Below the pieces are notes generated by a model. That model did no database searches, was not told the origin of the DNA, and saw only the letters and a list, made by a program, of their open reading frames with translations. This document shows positions 28,412 to 38,002 of a stretch of 64,000 nt of DNA, in pieces. The stretch's first letter is position 1. Every line of letters begins with the position of its first letter. Source of the DNA: Desulfotalea sp. (GTDB taxonomy: Bacteria > Desulfobacterota > Desulfobulbia > Desulfobulbales > Desulfocapsaceae); assembly GCA_002733995.1 (NCBI GenBank), contig NVXR01000006.1, positions 62,001-126,000 of the forward strand, given 5' to 3'. A program made the translations under genes and the position numbers.

Positions 28412-29632
28412 TTAGCCAATCATCTGATTCATTTCAAAAATGGGTAGTAAAATGGAAAGCACAACAAATCCCACAGCAAGGCCCATCAGTGCAATCATAG
28501 CGGGCTCAAGGAGTGAGGTCATTGCCATAATGGCTGTCTCCACATCTCTTTCGTAGGATTTGGCGATCTTTTTTAACATGCTTTCGAGATTACCGCTCTG
28601 TTCACCGACTGCGACCATTTGTACGAACATAGGGGGGAACCAGGGCGAGTTATTAAGGGAGACGGTCATACTTTGCCCCTTTTCGATCTGTTGCATTGCC
28701 TCCTCAATGACCTGTGCAATGTGAACATTATTAACGAGGGTCTGTATTATTTGCATAGAGGCCATAAGACCAACACCGTTATCCAGAAGACTGCCAAGGG
28801 TTGAGGCAATCCGAGCAAGAATGATTTTTTGCACAACAGTGCCTGTTACGGGTGTTTTGAGCTTAATGAGATCCCACACTTTCCTGCCGAAGTCCTGGCG
28901 AATGAAAAGACGAACAGCGAAGAGCAGGACGACAAAGCCTATGGGGAGTAGCCACCAGTATGATTTCAAAAAATCGCTCAGAGCGATAAGAAAGATGGTC
29001 GGCAGCGGGAGAACCTTGTCCATTTCATCAAACACCTGGGTGATATTTGGTACGATATAGGTGATGAGGACTAAGAGTATTGCTGTTCCGATAAAAGCCA
29101 TGAAGGCAGGGTAGACAAGCGCTGCCTGGAACTTGCCCTTAAGAGCTTCCTGGCTCTCGGTGAATTCAGCCAGTCGTTCAAGGACGATATCAAGGGAACC
29201 AGAAGCCTCACCGGCTCTTACCATGTTGATAAAGATATTTGAAAAAAGGCCGGGGTGTTCGCCAAGGGCTGAGGTAAGGGTATTCCCTTCGTTTACTGAA
29301 TCTTTAACTTGGGCAATAACCTTTTTAAGGGCAGGGTTACGTGTTTGCTCAATTAAAGACTCTAGCGCCTGTATTAGGGGGATACCTGCTCCCATAAGAG
29401 TTGCAAGCTGTCTGGTTAGATTGCTTACTTCTCCCTGCTTAATCCTTTGGAAGAGACTGAATTCTGGGCCTCTGGAGCCGTTGTTGTGCTTGCTCGTGCT
29501 GAGGTTGATTGAGACAAGGTATTTCCCCTGGGAACGGAGCTTTGTTCTTGCATGGGGCTCACTGTTGGCATCTATTATGCCTTTGATCTTTTTCCCTTTA
29601 GCATCAAGGGCACGGTATTCAAAAACAGACAT
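28412..29632 (-). CDS. gspF: Type II secretion inner-membrane protein GspF
   Basis: A 406-residue polytopic protein of the platform. N-terminal MSVFEYRALDAKGKKIKGII is the family start; two GspF domains (about 70-195 and 270-395) each contain the pattern seen in LATLMGAGIPLIQALESL and FVQMVAVGEQSGNLESML; three membrane spans are evident. It is the first gene of the minus-strand operon. Confidence 0.94.
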   Translation of the reverse strand: MSVFEYRALDAKGKKIKGIIDANSEPHARTKLRSQGKYLVSINLSTSKHNNGSRGPEFSLFQRIKQGEVSNLTRQLATLMGAGIPLIQALESLIEQTRNPALKKVIAQVKDSVNEGNTLTSALGEHPGLFSNIFINMVRAGEASGSLDIVLERLAEFTESQEALKGKFQAALVYPAFMAFIGTAILLVLITYIVPNITQVFDEMDKVLPLPTIFLIALSDFLKSYWWLLPIGFVVLLFAVRLFIRQDFGRKVWDLIKLKTPVTGTVVQKIILARIASTLGSLLDNGVGLMASMQIIQTLVNNVHIAQVIEEAMQQIEKGQSMTVSLNNSPWFPPMFVQMVAVGEQSGNLESMLKKIAKSYERDVETAIMAMTSLLEPAMIALMGLAVGFVVLSILLPIFEMNQMIG

Positions 29633-29852
29633 AGGCTACGTGGGTAAGGATTGTGGGCACCGATCACCCCGGTTGCTTCTTTGGCATGTTGAATAATCTA
29701 GTAATGTTCTGTGTGTGTCGTCGTAAAGATTAGCCGAAATAAAGAGAAATTGTAAATAAAAAGAATGTACAGTATAATTAAGTTACTCACTTTACGTAAA
29801 AAAATCCAGAAAGTATGGTGTGTGATTTGGCTAATACCCTATTCTATTGACT

Positions 29853-30848
29853 ATGTATACACGCTACTTTGGTTTCATTGAAAAGCCTTTTGCCATAGCC
29901 CCAAACCCTCGCTTTTTCTATATGAGTGATGCTCACAGGGAGGCCTTGGCTCATTTGTTGTACGGCATAAATGGTGATGGTTGCATCATCCTGTTTACTG
30001 GCGGCGTTGGCACAGGGAAGACCACCGTCTGTCGATGTTGTATTGAACAATTACCTGAGACTACTGATGTTGCTCTTGTCCTTAATCCTAAACTCACCAT
30101 TGCTGATCTTCTAAAAACAATATGTGAAGAATTGGGGATTGAAATATTTCGACAGGAACCGACGAACAAAGACTACATCGATGGCTTAAATGCTTATCTG
30201 CTTGCGGCCCATGCAAAAGGACGAAATACCGCTGTCATCATTGATGAAGCACAAAATTTGGACATCGAAGTCTTAGAACAACTGCGGCTTCTGACCAACC
30301 TGGAAACGGATACCCAAAAACTTTTACAAATTGTTCTTATTGGTCAACCCGAATTAAGAGATATCCTTTCCGTCCCTGCACTTTCGCAAGTAAGTCAGCG
30401 TATTACAACAAGATATCATCTGGAGGCCTTACAGCTAGAAGACGTTTCTGGTTATATTCACCACAGGCTAGCCCTTGCGGGTGGTGATACGAGAACTCTC
30501 GTCATTCCTGAAAATGTAATCCGGATTATTTGTAAACATTCCCGTGGAATTCCACGACTCATCAATATTATCTGTGACCGGGCACTCCTTGGTGCCTATG
30601 CTGAAAATAAAGTACAGATAGATGCGAAAACAGTTAAAAAAGCGATCAGAGAGGTTCTGGCAACGGCTCGTCACAGTGCTTTTGGCTCTCGATCGATTAT
30701 TGTCGCAGGCCTCTGTCTCATTCTCTTGTTGGTGCCTCTTTCTTTGTATTTCGTTATGAATACTCATAAGTCGTTTCTGGGAAAGGAGTTTGCGGAATTG
30801 TTTCCTGACAAGATGGTGGAGGTGATGCGTGGAGTCGATGGAAAGTGA
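29853..30848 (+). CDS. gspA: GspA/ExeA-type AAA ATPase
   Basis: A 331-residue ATPase. The N-terminus YFGFIEKPFAIAPNPRFFY and Walker A FTGGVGTGKTTVCR, Walker B NTAVIIDEAQNLD and sensor region RGIPRLINIICDRALL identify the ExeA/GspA family; a membrane helix follows (IIVAGLCLILLLVPLSLYF). ExeA with ExeB helps place the secretin through peptidoglycan. Start ATG 29853 fits the family better than the TTG at 29847. Divergent from gspF, with gspB next. The usual C-terminal peptidoglycan-binding domain appears to be missing. Confidence 0.87.
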   Translation: MYTRYFGFIEKPFAIAPNPRFFYMSDAHREALAHLLYGINGDGCIILFTGGVGTGKTTVCRCCIEQLPETTDVALVLNPKLTIADLLKTICEELGIEIFRQEPTNKDYIDGLNAYLLAAHAKGRNTAVIIDEAQNLDIEVLEQLRLLTNLETDTQKLLQIVLIGQPELRDILSVPALSQVSQRITTRYHLEALQLEDVSGYIHHRLALAGGDTRTLVIPENVIRIICKHSRGIPRLINIICDRALLGAYAENKVQIDAKTVKKAIREVLATARHSAFGSRSIIVAGLCLILLLVPLSLYFVMNTHKSFLGKEFAELFPDKMVEVMRGVDGK

Positions 30849-30895
30849 CTGGGATTGGCCACTGATAATTTTACGAGATGATTTGAGTTAAAGAT

Positions 30896-31570
30896 ATGTC
30901 TTATATATTGGAAGCTTTAAAAAAATCGAAACAGGAACGGCAAGGTAGTGATTCGCTACATTTGCATATTGTACATGGGGCTCCTTCTGGTAAACCTCGG
31001 TTCAGGATTTCTCTGAGTCGGGGGGTGTGCGCCGGTTTGGCAGTTGTTATTCTCAGCGCTGGAGCTTTTGTCTCTTTCTATACAGTTACGAAGGTGTCCT
31101 CAGGAACAGCAGCTCCTTCTAGGAGGATTAGCGTTAGGCCGATTGAGATTCGTTCAAAGTCTTTTGTCCCGGTGGGAAGGGGGGCGGACCTTGCTCAGGG
31201 TTCAGCGCTTATGGCCGCTATAACGACTGAATCTGACGAGACTTCCCCGAGAGCAACGTTTGCAAAAGACAAAATTAAAAAGGTTTTTTTTGATTCTTCC
31301 CAGGGGATCGGACCAGCGTCCTCTTCTAAGGAATTTTCACTGATTAAATATCGTGGGCAATTACCTGTTGAAATACAGCAGGTGTTACCTCAATTTGTTT
31401 TTGCAGGTCATACCTATGCCGATAACCCAAAGCAACGTCTGATTATCATCAATAATGCGATACTCCGCGAGGGACAGAGTGTCGATGTTAATACAAGGTT
31501 GTTGCATATTATCTGGGAAGGGGTGGTTCTGGATTATAAAGGGATTGTGTTTAAGCAAAAGATACATTGA
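30896..31570 (+). CDS. gspB: GspB/ExeB-type secretion accessory protein
   Basis: A 224-residue protein starting MSYILEALKKSKQERQ, the hallmark N-terminus of GspB/ExeB, then a membrane helix (GVCAGLAVVILSAGAFVSFY) and the C-terminal domain with VLPQFVFAGHTYADNPKQRL and IINNAILREGQSV. Works with GspA in secretin assembly. Convergent with the PAS gene, only eight bases apart. Confidence 0.85.
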   Translation: MSYILEALKKSKQERQGSDSLHLHIVHGAPSGKPRFRISLSRGVCAGLAVVILSAGAFVSFYTVTKVSSGTAAPSRRISVRPIEIRSKSFVPVGRGADLAQGSALMAAITTESDETSPRATFAKDKIKKVFFDSSQGIGPASSSKEFSLIKYRGQLPVEIQQVLPQFVFAGHTYADNPKQRLIIINNAILREGQSVDVNTRLLHIIWEGVVLDYKGIVFKQKIH

Positions 31571-31578
31571 GCTGAAAA

Positions 31579-32382
31579 CTACGTTTGTAGTGCCTCGCTT
31601 TTTGCTTTTAATGCTTTTATTCTAGGGTCTGTTGAATGATCGGGATACAGTTCATCGATGCACGTTGAACACAGGCCATGGCTGAAGTTAGCGGCTGAAT
31701 TACACTCAATAAAGGTTTCGATGTTTATCCAGCCACCTTTTTTGTCGCGAATTTTTTTACAATGGGAGCAGATCGATAGAATTCCTCTGAGTCTGTTAAG
31801 CTCTGTTATGTCCTGCACAAAAGAGAGGAGAAGCGGGGTGTTGTCAATATTGATGGCGCCCGAAAAAATTTCGACATCTTTCGTCTCGCCGTTTGCCAGT
31901 TTGTGTTTTGTGTAGAAAACTTTCCTTGTTTCTTTCTGTGCCGCAAGCATTCTCTCGGTAACCAGATGTTTATCTTGGGCGTTGATGTCATGGAGGCTCA
32001 TCTGCTTTAGTTTCTCTTCAGGGTATCCATAGAAACTTGAGGCCTGTGGGTTCGCGTCAATTATTTTTCCTGTTGCCGGGTCACTGACAAGAATTATTGA
32101 ATGGCTCTTTTTAAATAGAGCAAAATGCCAGTAATTTGCGGTGTTGAATTTTTTGGCCTGGTTCATCAGTTGTTTGTTGGTCTTTTCTAAAGCGGCCATA
32201 CTGGCAGACCATTTGTCAAGGAAGTAGCCGATGAGAAAACCCATGATGGCCCCGACGACTAGAGGTATTGTATACCTGTGTATTTCATATTCAACTCCGG
32301 ATCCGATCAGGGCGATACGACCAAAACAGGGTATGATAATGGCAGCAATAAAAGAGTACTTAATCTTGTATGGGATCCGCAT
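31579..32382 (-). CDS. Membrane PAS protein with C-terminal cysteine motif
   Basis: A 267-residue protein: two N-terminal membrane segments (about 8-27 and 36-55), a short coiled region, a PAS domain (about 90-200: HSIILVSDPATGKIIDANPQ, FYGYPEEKLKQMSLHDIN) and a C-terminal motif ICSHCKKIRDKKGGW ... FSHGLCSTCIDELYP. That motif, with paired CxxC, recurs at the end of PAS signalling proteins and may bind metal. No kinase, GGDEF or MCP output domain is present, so the output is unknown. Confidence 0.72.
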   Translation of the reverse strand: MRIPYKIKYSFIAAIIIPCFGRIALIGSGVEYEIHRYTIPLVVGAIMGFLIGYFLDKWSASMAALEKTNKQLMNQAKKFNTANYWHFALFKKSHSIILVSDPATGKIIDANPQASSFYGYPEEKLKQMSLHDINAQDKHLVTERMLAAQKETRKVFYTKHKLANGETKDVEIFSGAINIDNTPLLLSFVQDITELNRLRGILSICSHCKKIRDKKGGWINIETFIECNSAANFSHGLCSTCIDELYPDHSTDPRIKALKAKSEALQT

Positions 32383-32632
32383 GAAAACCTGTGTCTGGTA
32401 GAAGATTGTAGGTTCATATAATACTATGTGAAGGTAGGACGAAAAGCAAATAAACTGGAATTTTATAACAGAAAAGAGAAGCTGTGCGTGGCGGCTGACA
32501 GGGGAAGGACTTCGTTGAAGGACGAAATGGTGTAGATTCTTCTACTGGAACAGGCTATATTTCCTCAAACAGAGCTATAGAGTTTCCCTTATGAACCTCT
32601 CTTGAAGTTGCGACCTGTGGTGCATTAATACA

Positions 32633-33031
32633 ATGTCTTACGAAAAGAAAAATGCTAAAAATGTTGTTATGGGAAGAATTGGCTCGCGACCATTTTGGGT
32701 CCTGAGCCTTTCTATTGTGATCAGGGCTTTGCATCAAATTGGTGCCGCTGTGTTCTTAACGACATTTCTTTTTAGAGGAACGTTCTCGCCTCCTCCTGTA
32801 TATCTCTACCTTGTGTTTGTAAGTGGATTTATACTGGTTCTGACTGAGTGGCTCAGGCACCGTCAGATTTTTCGAGAAGTTTCGGGAATGGCCACAATCG
32901 TTAAGCTTATCCTGTTAGGTGCTGCGTATCATCACTACTTACCCATGGCAGGAACCGTAGTCCTCACCTTCTTTCTTGCGTCTATCTGTTCCCACGCCCC
33001 AAAAACAATCCGTCATAGATTGATGTTCTAA
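32633..33031 (+). CDS. Small membrane protein of unknown function
   Basis: A 132-residue protein with about four hydrophobic segments (LSLSIVIRALHQIGAAVFL, PPVYLYLVFVSGFILVL, MATIVKLILLGAAYHHY, GTVVLTFFLASICS). The spacing suggests an integral membrane protein. No family recognised and no clear ribosome site, so the exact start (32633 or an internal ATG at 32669) is uncertain. Precedes the EamA transporter by 70 bases. Confidence 0.55.
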   Translation: MSYEKKNAKNVVMGRIGSRPFWVLSLSIVIRALHQIGAAVFLTTFLFRGTFSPPPVYLYLVFVSGFILVLTEWLRHRQIFREVSGMATIVKLILLGAAYHHYLPMAGTVVLTFFLASICSHAPKTIRHRLMF

Positions 33032-33100
33032 CCTTGCTGGTGATTTCATATTTGCAACGATGCTAAGCAGCAGTTCTCACCATAAAGAGAGAGCAGATCA

Positions 33101-34018
33101 ATGGATAGTCTTACAGGGCAGCTACTTGGGATTACGACTGTATTATGTTGGACGCTCAGCGTTCAGTTGTTCGAGTTTGCCTCGAAAAGAATTGGTGCTG
33201 TTTTCGTTAACATCATACGTATTTCTGTAGCCCTCTCTTTTTTTACCGTTCTTTTGTATTGTAGAAAAGGACTTCTCCTGCCGACCGATTTTCCAGCACA
33301 CTCATGGTTCCTCCTCAGTCTGTCCGGGGTCGTCGGTTTTTTTATTGGCGATATTTTTCTTTTTAAAGCCCTAGTTGCCTTGGGGCCGCGGTTGACTATG
33401 TTGCTCCAAACCCTGTCTGCGCCAATGGCTGCACTTATCGGCTGGGTGTTCCTTGATGAGAAATATCGGATGTTGCAATGGTTAGGCATGCTTGTTGTCC
33501 TTATTGGGGTGGCGGCCGTTGTCCTTGAAAAACATGGCGATAGGCAGGGGGCGCAACGGCTGGCCAATCGGTGTGGCAATAGATATGGGGTGTTATGTGC
33601 ACTGCTGGCTGTGGTGGGGCAGGCAACCGGTTTGATTCTTTCCAAGGCTGGGATGCAGGTAGATGGTGGCTATCTCGACCCCTTTGGGGCGACGCATATT
33701 CGTGCGTTTGCCGCATTCGTCTGTTTTATTGTTTTTTTTATTGTGACCGGAAAATTCACTCAGTTTGTTGAGGTGGTACACGACACAAAGGCTATTGTGG
33801 TAACGGCAATAGGTGCTGTATTGGGGCCATTTATAGGTGTATCTCTTTCTCTCTGGGCCCTGCATTATTTGACGGCAGGCGTCGCCGCAACGATGTTTTC
33901 CTTAACCCCCATCTGCATTATTCCATTTGCGGTTTTTTTGCATAAGGAACATGTCTCTGTGCGGGCAATGATCGGTGCTCTTGTTGCCGTTTTAGGTGTG
34001 TATCTGTTGACCCTGTAG
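33101..34018 (+). CDS. EamA/DMT-family transporter
   Basis: A 305-residue, ten-helix membrane protein with two EamA repeats (about 1-140 and 155-305). Marks are GDIFLFKALVALGPRLTMLL, PMAALIGWVFLDEKY and the second-half LTAGVAATMFSLTPICIIPF. Such proteins usually export metabolites or amino acids; the substrate is unknown. Confidence 0.85.
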   Translation: MDSLTGQLLGITTVLCWTLSVQLFEFASKRIGAVFVNIIRISVALSFFTVLLYCRKGLLLPTDFPAHSWFLLSLSGVVGFFIGDIFLFKALVALGPRLTMLLQTLSAPMAALIGWVFLDEKYRMLQWLGMLVVLIGVAAVVLEKHGDRQGAQRLANRCGNRYGVLCALLAVVGQATGLILSKAGMQVDGGYLDPFGATHIRAFAAFVCFIVFFIVTGKFTQFVEVVHDTKAIVVTAIGAVLGPFIGVSLSLWALHYLTAGVAATMFSLTPICIIPFAVFLHKEHVSVRAMIGALVAVLGVYLLTL

Positions 34019-34112
34019 CAGGGGGTGTCCTGGTTTCTGCCCTTTGAGTCTCCCTTCATTCTTCCCATACGAGCAGGCTGTATTGAAATCCGCCGAGTCA
34101 CTGAAACAATGT

Positions 34113-34952
34113 TTATGAGACGGTGGCTGCCTGCTGGATTTGGACCAAGGTCACTGATGTGTTGTCACGACCACCATTGTCATTGGCCATGTTAACGAGT
34201 ATTTGGGCCTTGAGGTCAAGGGGGGCATCGAAAACCAATACAGCCTTTATCTCTTTACTAGACACCATATTGTACAAACCATCGGAGCAGAGTAAAAAAA
34301 TATCTCCAGGCTGTGTCTGACCGCTCACTATATCAACCTCTAGATGGGGGGTGACTCCCACCGCCCGGGTCAGGACATTTTTCAGTATACTGTTTTTGCT
34401 TTGCTGCTCTTTGATGACCCCGTTGTCCACTTGATCTTGTACAAGGTTGTGGTCTTTTGTGAGTTGCTTTAAGGATGTGTTGCCAGAAAGCAGATAGCTG
34501 CGGCTGTCTCCAACATGGCCTATGACATAATGCTGGGCGAAAAAGGTTATCAGTTCTGCAGTGCATCCCATGCCGGCATGGGATGGGAATTCTTTGATAT
34601 GTTCTTGAATCGTGTTGTTGGCGGTTGCAAAACAGGCATATATTTTATCTTTGATTCGATTGAGTTCCTGGGCCTGTTGCTGATTCTTTGTTTCAGTGTC
34701 CGGGGAGGCAAAACATGCGTCAAATCGATCCTTCAGGGTGGCCGGTTTTGTTGCTGGTTCCGCGGTGAAAATAGTTTCTGTCGCCGTTAAAAAAAATGTA
34801 CTGGCGAGGTCTCCTTCTGCCGCACCTCCCATGCCATCTGCGACCATAAAGAAGTTGAGCTCTTTGTTTACTGCGCAGACATCTTCGTTCTGAGTTCTTT
34901 GCAAGCCAATGTCTGTTTTGCAACAAGCATCAATTGGGGGCATCTGTGTCAT
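34113..34952 (-). CDS. PP2C-family Ser/Thr protein phosphatase
   Basis: A 279-residue metal-dependent phosphatase. Metal-binding motifs are intact: TDIGLQRTQNEDVC, FFMVADGMGGAAEGD, IGHVGDSRSYLL, FLLCSDGLYNMVSS and GGRDNTSVTLVQI. It is cytoplasmic, with no extra domain, and divergent from the Ser/Thr kinase gene at 35246, whose substrates it likely dephosphorylates. Confidence 0.92.
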   Translation of the reverse strand: MTQMPPIDACCKTDIGLQRTQNEDVCAVNKELNFFMVADGMGGAAEGDLASTFFLTATETIFTAEPATKPATLKDRFDACFASPDTETKNQQQAQELNRIKDKIYACFATANNTIQEHIKEFPSHAGMGCTAELITFFAQHYVIGHVGDSRSYLLSGNTSLKQLTKDHNLVQDQVDNGVIKEQQSKNSILKNVLTRAVGVTPHLEVDIVSGQTQPGDIFLLCSDGLYNMVSSKEIKAVLVFDAPLDLKAQILVNMANDNGGRDNTSVTLVQIQQAATVS

Positions 34953-35245
34953 CTGTTCGCCTTTATGCTATTTTCCCGTTTAGCTGGGGTACGCGGTAGT
35001 GGATTGCCACTTGGATCGTAGCATCCTTTCAACACCTGTCATCGTTGAAAGTTGTTTGGGCCATCTGTGGTTAGAGAAGATTTAATAAGTTAATCGTCGA
35101 AAATCAAAGGGATTATGATATCATTACTGTCTTACAGGGAGGGCTTTCTGGTTTTGCAGGCGAATCATCCCTTGGCCACGGCTCTTATCCTGACCTACCT
35201 ACCGTTTTCCGGGCTTGGGAGGAGGGGTGAAAATTAAATTTAGTC

Positions 35246-37201
35246 ATGATTTCAGAAAGCGGTATTCGACAATTGAAAGTAACGGATAAAACTGATCAGT
35301 CTTATAATAAATACGTCCTCCTTGATCTGATTGGTACAGGTGGGATGGCTGAGGTGTACCGGGCAAAATTGATTGGTCAACGAGGGTTTGAGAAACCTCT
35401 CGTAATCAAACAGCTTCTTGCCGAGGTTGCCGGGAATGCTGAGGTTGTTGAAAACTTTATCGATGAGGCACGGCTCGCAGCTCTTTTACAGCATGAAAAT
35501 ATTGCCTGTGTCTATGATTTTGGCGAACAGGATGGCAGTTACTTCATTGCGATGGAATACCTTTTTGGTAAAGATTTGCACTCAGTTATGGGCCAGGCCA
35601 AAAGTAGCGGTGGCACCGTAGGTGTAAGCCTATCGTTGTATATTGTAGCACAGATTTGTGCCGGGATGGATTACGCCCATACGCTGATTGATATGCAGCA
35701 ACAGCCCCTTCATATTATTCACAGAGACCTTACCCCTCATAACGTTTTTCTCACCTATGAAGGGAAAATAAAAATCATTGATTTTGGCGTTGCTCAAGCT
35801 GAGTTATTTGATAACCGAACCCGGGCGGGGGTGATTAAGGGGAAGGTGTCCTATATGTCCCCCGAGCAGTTAATTGAAGGTGATGTTGATGCTCGTTCTG
35901 ATATCTTTTCCATAGGTATTCTGCTGTACGAGATGTTAAGCGGGGTGAGGATGTATCAGGGCGATACGGCAACTCTTATTAGGAAATGTATAAATGTTGA
36001 ATATTTGCCTATTGAAGAGGTGTTGCAAGACCTGGACCCGGCAGTCTGTGAAATACTCCATAAGGCACTAGAGAAGGATAAAGAAGACAGGTATAAAAGT
36101 TGTGGGGAAATGCTTGATGATATCAATGATTATTTTTTCAAGCAGGGGCTGAGGCCCTCTAACAAAGAGGTGAAAATCCTGCTTTTTGATCTTTTTCGTG
36201 CCGATTATGAGACAGAAATACAACGTTTAGTACCAGACGAAATTGCAAAAACGACCACCACCACAGGGGAGCCTTTGGGGGATGATGATAAGACTGTCAT
36301 TGTCGGGAGTCCCTATGCAAAGATACGTTTTGTCAATAAAATTATGGGCAGCAGAGGGGCGCTATTGGTCGGTTTGCCTACAGTGATCAGTGTCGTTGTT
36401 CTAGTCGTTGTGTATATGGTTTTTACTGGCAGTCGTGCAACAAAAAATGCCACTTTCGCAGGCATTTTTCCACAATCGGTTGTAAACATACAACCTCTAC
36501 TGGTGCCTGTGGAGCTAGAAAAAGAGATTAATGATGAGGATATCATGGCGAGAGCTGTGGAGATCCTTCTTGGTAAAGCTGAAAAGGCCCTGGCTGAGAA
36601 TAAGTTGACTGTGCCTCGTGGGGACTCAGCATTCACTTACTACAAGAATGTGCTCGAACTTGACCCTGAAAATAGTGCTGCCAGGGACGGAATGGGGACC
36701 ATCGCCGAGATGTATGCGATCGCAGCAGAAAAAAAACTGTCTGAAAATGATGTGCGGGCAGCTGGTGAACGTATTAAGAAGGGGCTTGGGGTAATGGCCA
36801 CAAACGTGCGATTACTTACCCTGCAGCGGCAAATTGCTCATAGAGAACAGGCAGAGATTGACGCATTATTGGCTAAAGCCAAAATTGCCTTTGCGGCGAA
36901 CCGATATACACGTCCAGCGGCAAATTGTGCATATCATTACTATCAAGCTATTAATAGAATCCGGCCCGGTAGTTTGGCTGTGAAAAAAGGTTTACTGGCA
37001 ATTGCGGACAGGTATGCACGTATGGGTGATAAGGCACTGCAAAATTTGAATTTGACTAAGGCGAGGAGAGTCGTCGCCTTAGGCTTGGGTGTTATGCCCC
37101 AGCATCCGGGGCTTTTGGAACTGCAGGACGATCTGCAAAAAAGTAAACCCGCAATCTTTGTAAAAGGTCTTATAAGAAGTTTACGTCCCTTGTTTCAGTA
37201 G
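35246..37201 (+). CDS. Hanks-type Ser/Thr protein kinase with TPR-like C-terminus
   Basis: A 651-residue membrane kinase. N-terminal kinase domain (about 22-300): P-loop LIGTGGMAEVYRAK, lysine in VIKQLL (K55), catalytic loop IIHRDLTPHNVFL (HRD 159-161), DFGVA (179) and SYMSPEQL. A membrane helix follows near 372-396 (LPTVISVVVLVVVYMVF), then an external region with repeated units (AEKALAENKLTVPRGDSAFT and AKIAFAANRYTRPAANCAYH, each followed by YYKNVLELDPEN-like text) that read as TPR-like pairs. Probably signals together with the adjacent PP2C and FHA genes. Confidence 0.92.
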   Translation: MISESGIRQLKVTDKTDQSYNKYVLLDLIGTGGMAEVYRAKLIGQRGFEKPLVIKQLLAEVAGNAEVVENFIDEARLAALLQHENIACVYDFGEQDGSYFIAMEYLFGKDLHSVMGQAKSSGGTVGVSLSLYIVAQICAGMDYAHTLIDMQQQPLHIIHRDLTPHNVFLTYEGKIKIIDFGVAQAELFDNRTRAGVIKGKVSYMSPEQLIEGDVDARSDIFSIGILLYEMLSGVRMYQGDTATLIRKCINVEYLPIEEVLQDLDPAVCEILHKALEKDKEDRYKSCGEMLDDINDYFFKQGLRPSNKEVKILLFDLFRADYETEIQRLVPDEIAKTTTTTGEPLGDDDKTVIVGSPYAKIRFVNKIMGSRGALLVGLPTVISVVVLVVVYMVFTGSRATKNATFAGIFPQSVVNIQPLLVPVELEKEINDEDIMARAVEILLGKAEKALAENKLTVPRGDSAFTYYKNVLELDPENSAARDGMGTIAEMYAIAAEKKLSENDVRAAGERIKKGLGVMATNVRLLTLQRQIAHREQAEIDALLAKAKIAFAANRYTRPAANCAYHYYQAINRIRPGSLAVKKGLLAIADRYARMGDKALQNLNLTKARRVVALGLGVMPQHPGLLELQDDLQKSKPAIFVKGLIRSLRPLFQ

Positions 37202-37277
37202 TCGTCTGGTTGCCCATGTACTAAAGTGTATTTTCCCTTAGTGCAGCGGGGCTAGACGTTGGTTCCTGGCCCATGGG

Positions 37278-37751
37278 TTAAGATGCCCCTAAGAACCAGT
37301 TTGCAATTCTTTTCAAAAGAGAGGGGGCTGCACTGTGGTTATCTCGTGGCATTGCGAAGCCTCCCGGTTCCCCGTGGATAAGTTTTCGATATTCTGTTGT
37401 GTCTAGAATTCGTGTCTTGTCATCGTCAAGCTTATATGCATTATTTTCCTTATTCATCAGGTCTGAGCGGTCAAAAATGAGTTCATGTTTGCCTATGAGT
37501 AGCACATCTCTATGGCGAAGATTGTGCATTGATATCTTCTTTTTGTTTACAAAAGTACCATTTGTTGACTGAAGATCCCGAATCACAAAAGCTGTTGATA
37601 CCGACTCTATTCGTGCATGTTTCCCCGAAACGGCGAGGTTATCAATAATGATATCGTTCGAATTGTTCCGTCCGATAGTACAGGTCCCGCCGACAGCGAG
37701 GGGATAGTCTCTGATTTTTTTATCTTTAAATTTTATCGTAATAATAGGCAT
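37278..37751 (-). CDS. FHA-domain protein
   Basis: A 157-residue protein with a forkhead-associated phosphothreonine-binding domain (about 20-95): CTIGRNNSNDIIIDN, VSGKHARIE and LQSTNGTFVNKKKI. The C-terminal third is polar without recognised domain; a threonine near TRILDTTEYR could be a kinase site. Convergent with the kinase gene; likely an adaptor for it. Confidence 0.88.
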   Translation of the reverse strand: MPIITIKFKDKKIRDYPLAVGGTCTIGRNNSNDIIIDNLAVSGKHARIESVSTAFVIRDLQSTNGTFVNKKKISMHNLRHRDVLLIGKHELIFDRSDLMNKENNAYKLDDDKTRILDTTEYRKLIHGEPGGFAMPRDNHSAAPSLLKRIANWFLGAS

Positions 37752-38002
37752 AGTGTCGCGGATGATAGAGGCTGGTATGTGATTGATAGTAACTATGTTA
37801 CTGTTTGGCGCTATAATGTGTCAATACATTACCCCTCCTTAGGTCTTGTTAACAAAACAAACAACTATTAGTTTTATAAAATAGAAGGGTTGAAAAATAG
37901 TCAGAAATTATATTTATGGGTGTTCTTTCTTTATTTGAGAACGAACAATCTTATTGTCTGGGGTTGAAAGTCTACCTGTCAATGTAAAAAGGATACTGTG
38001 AA

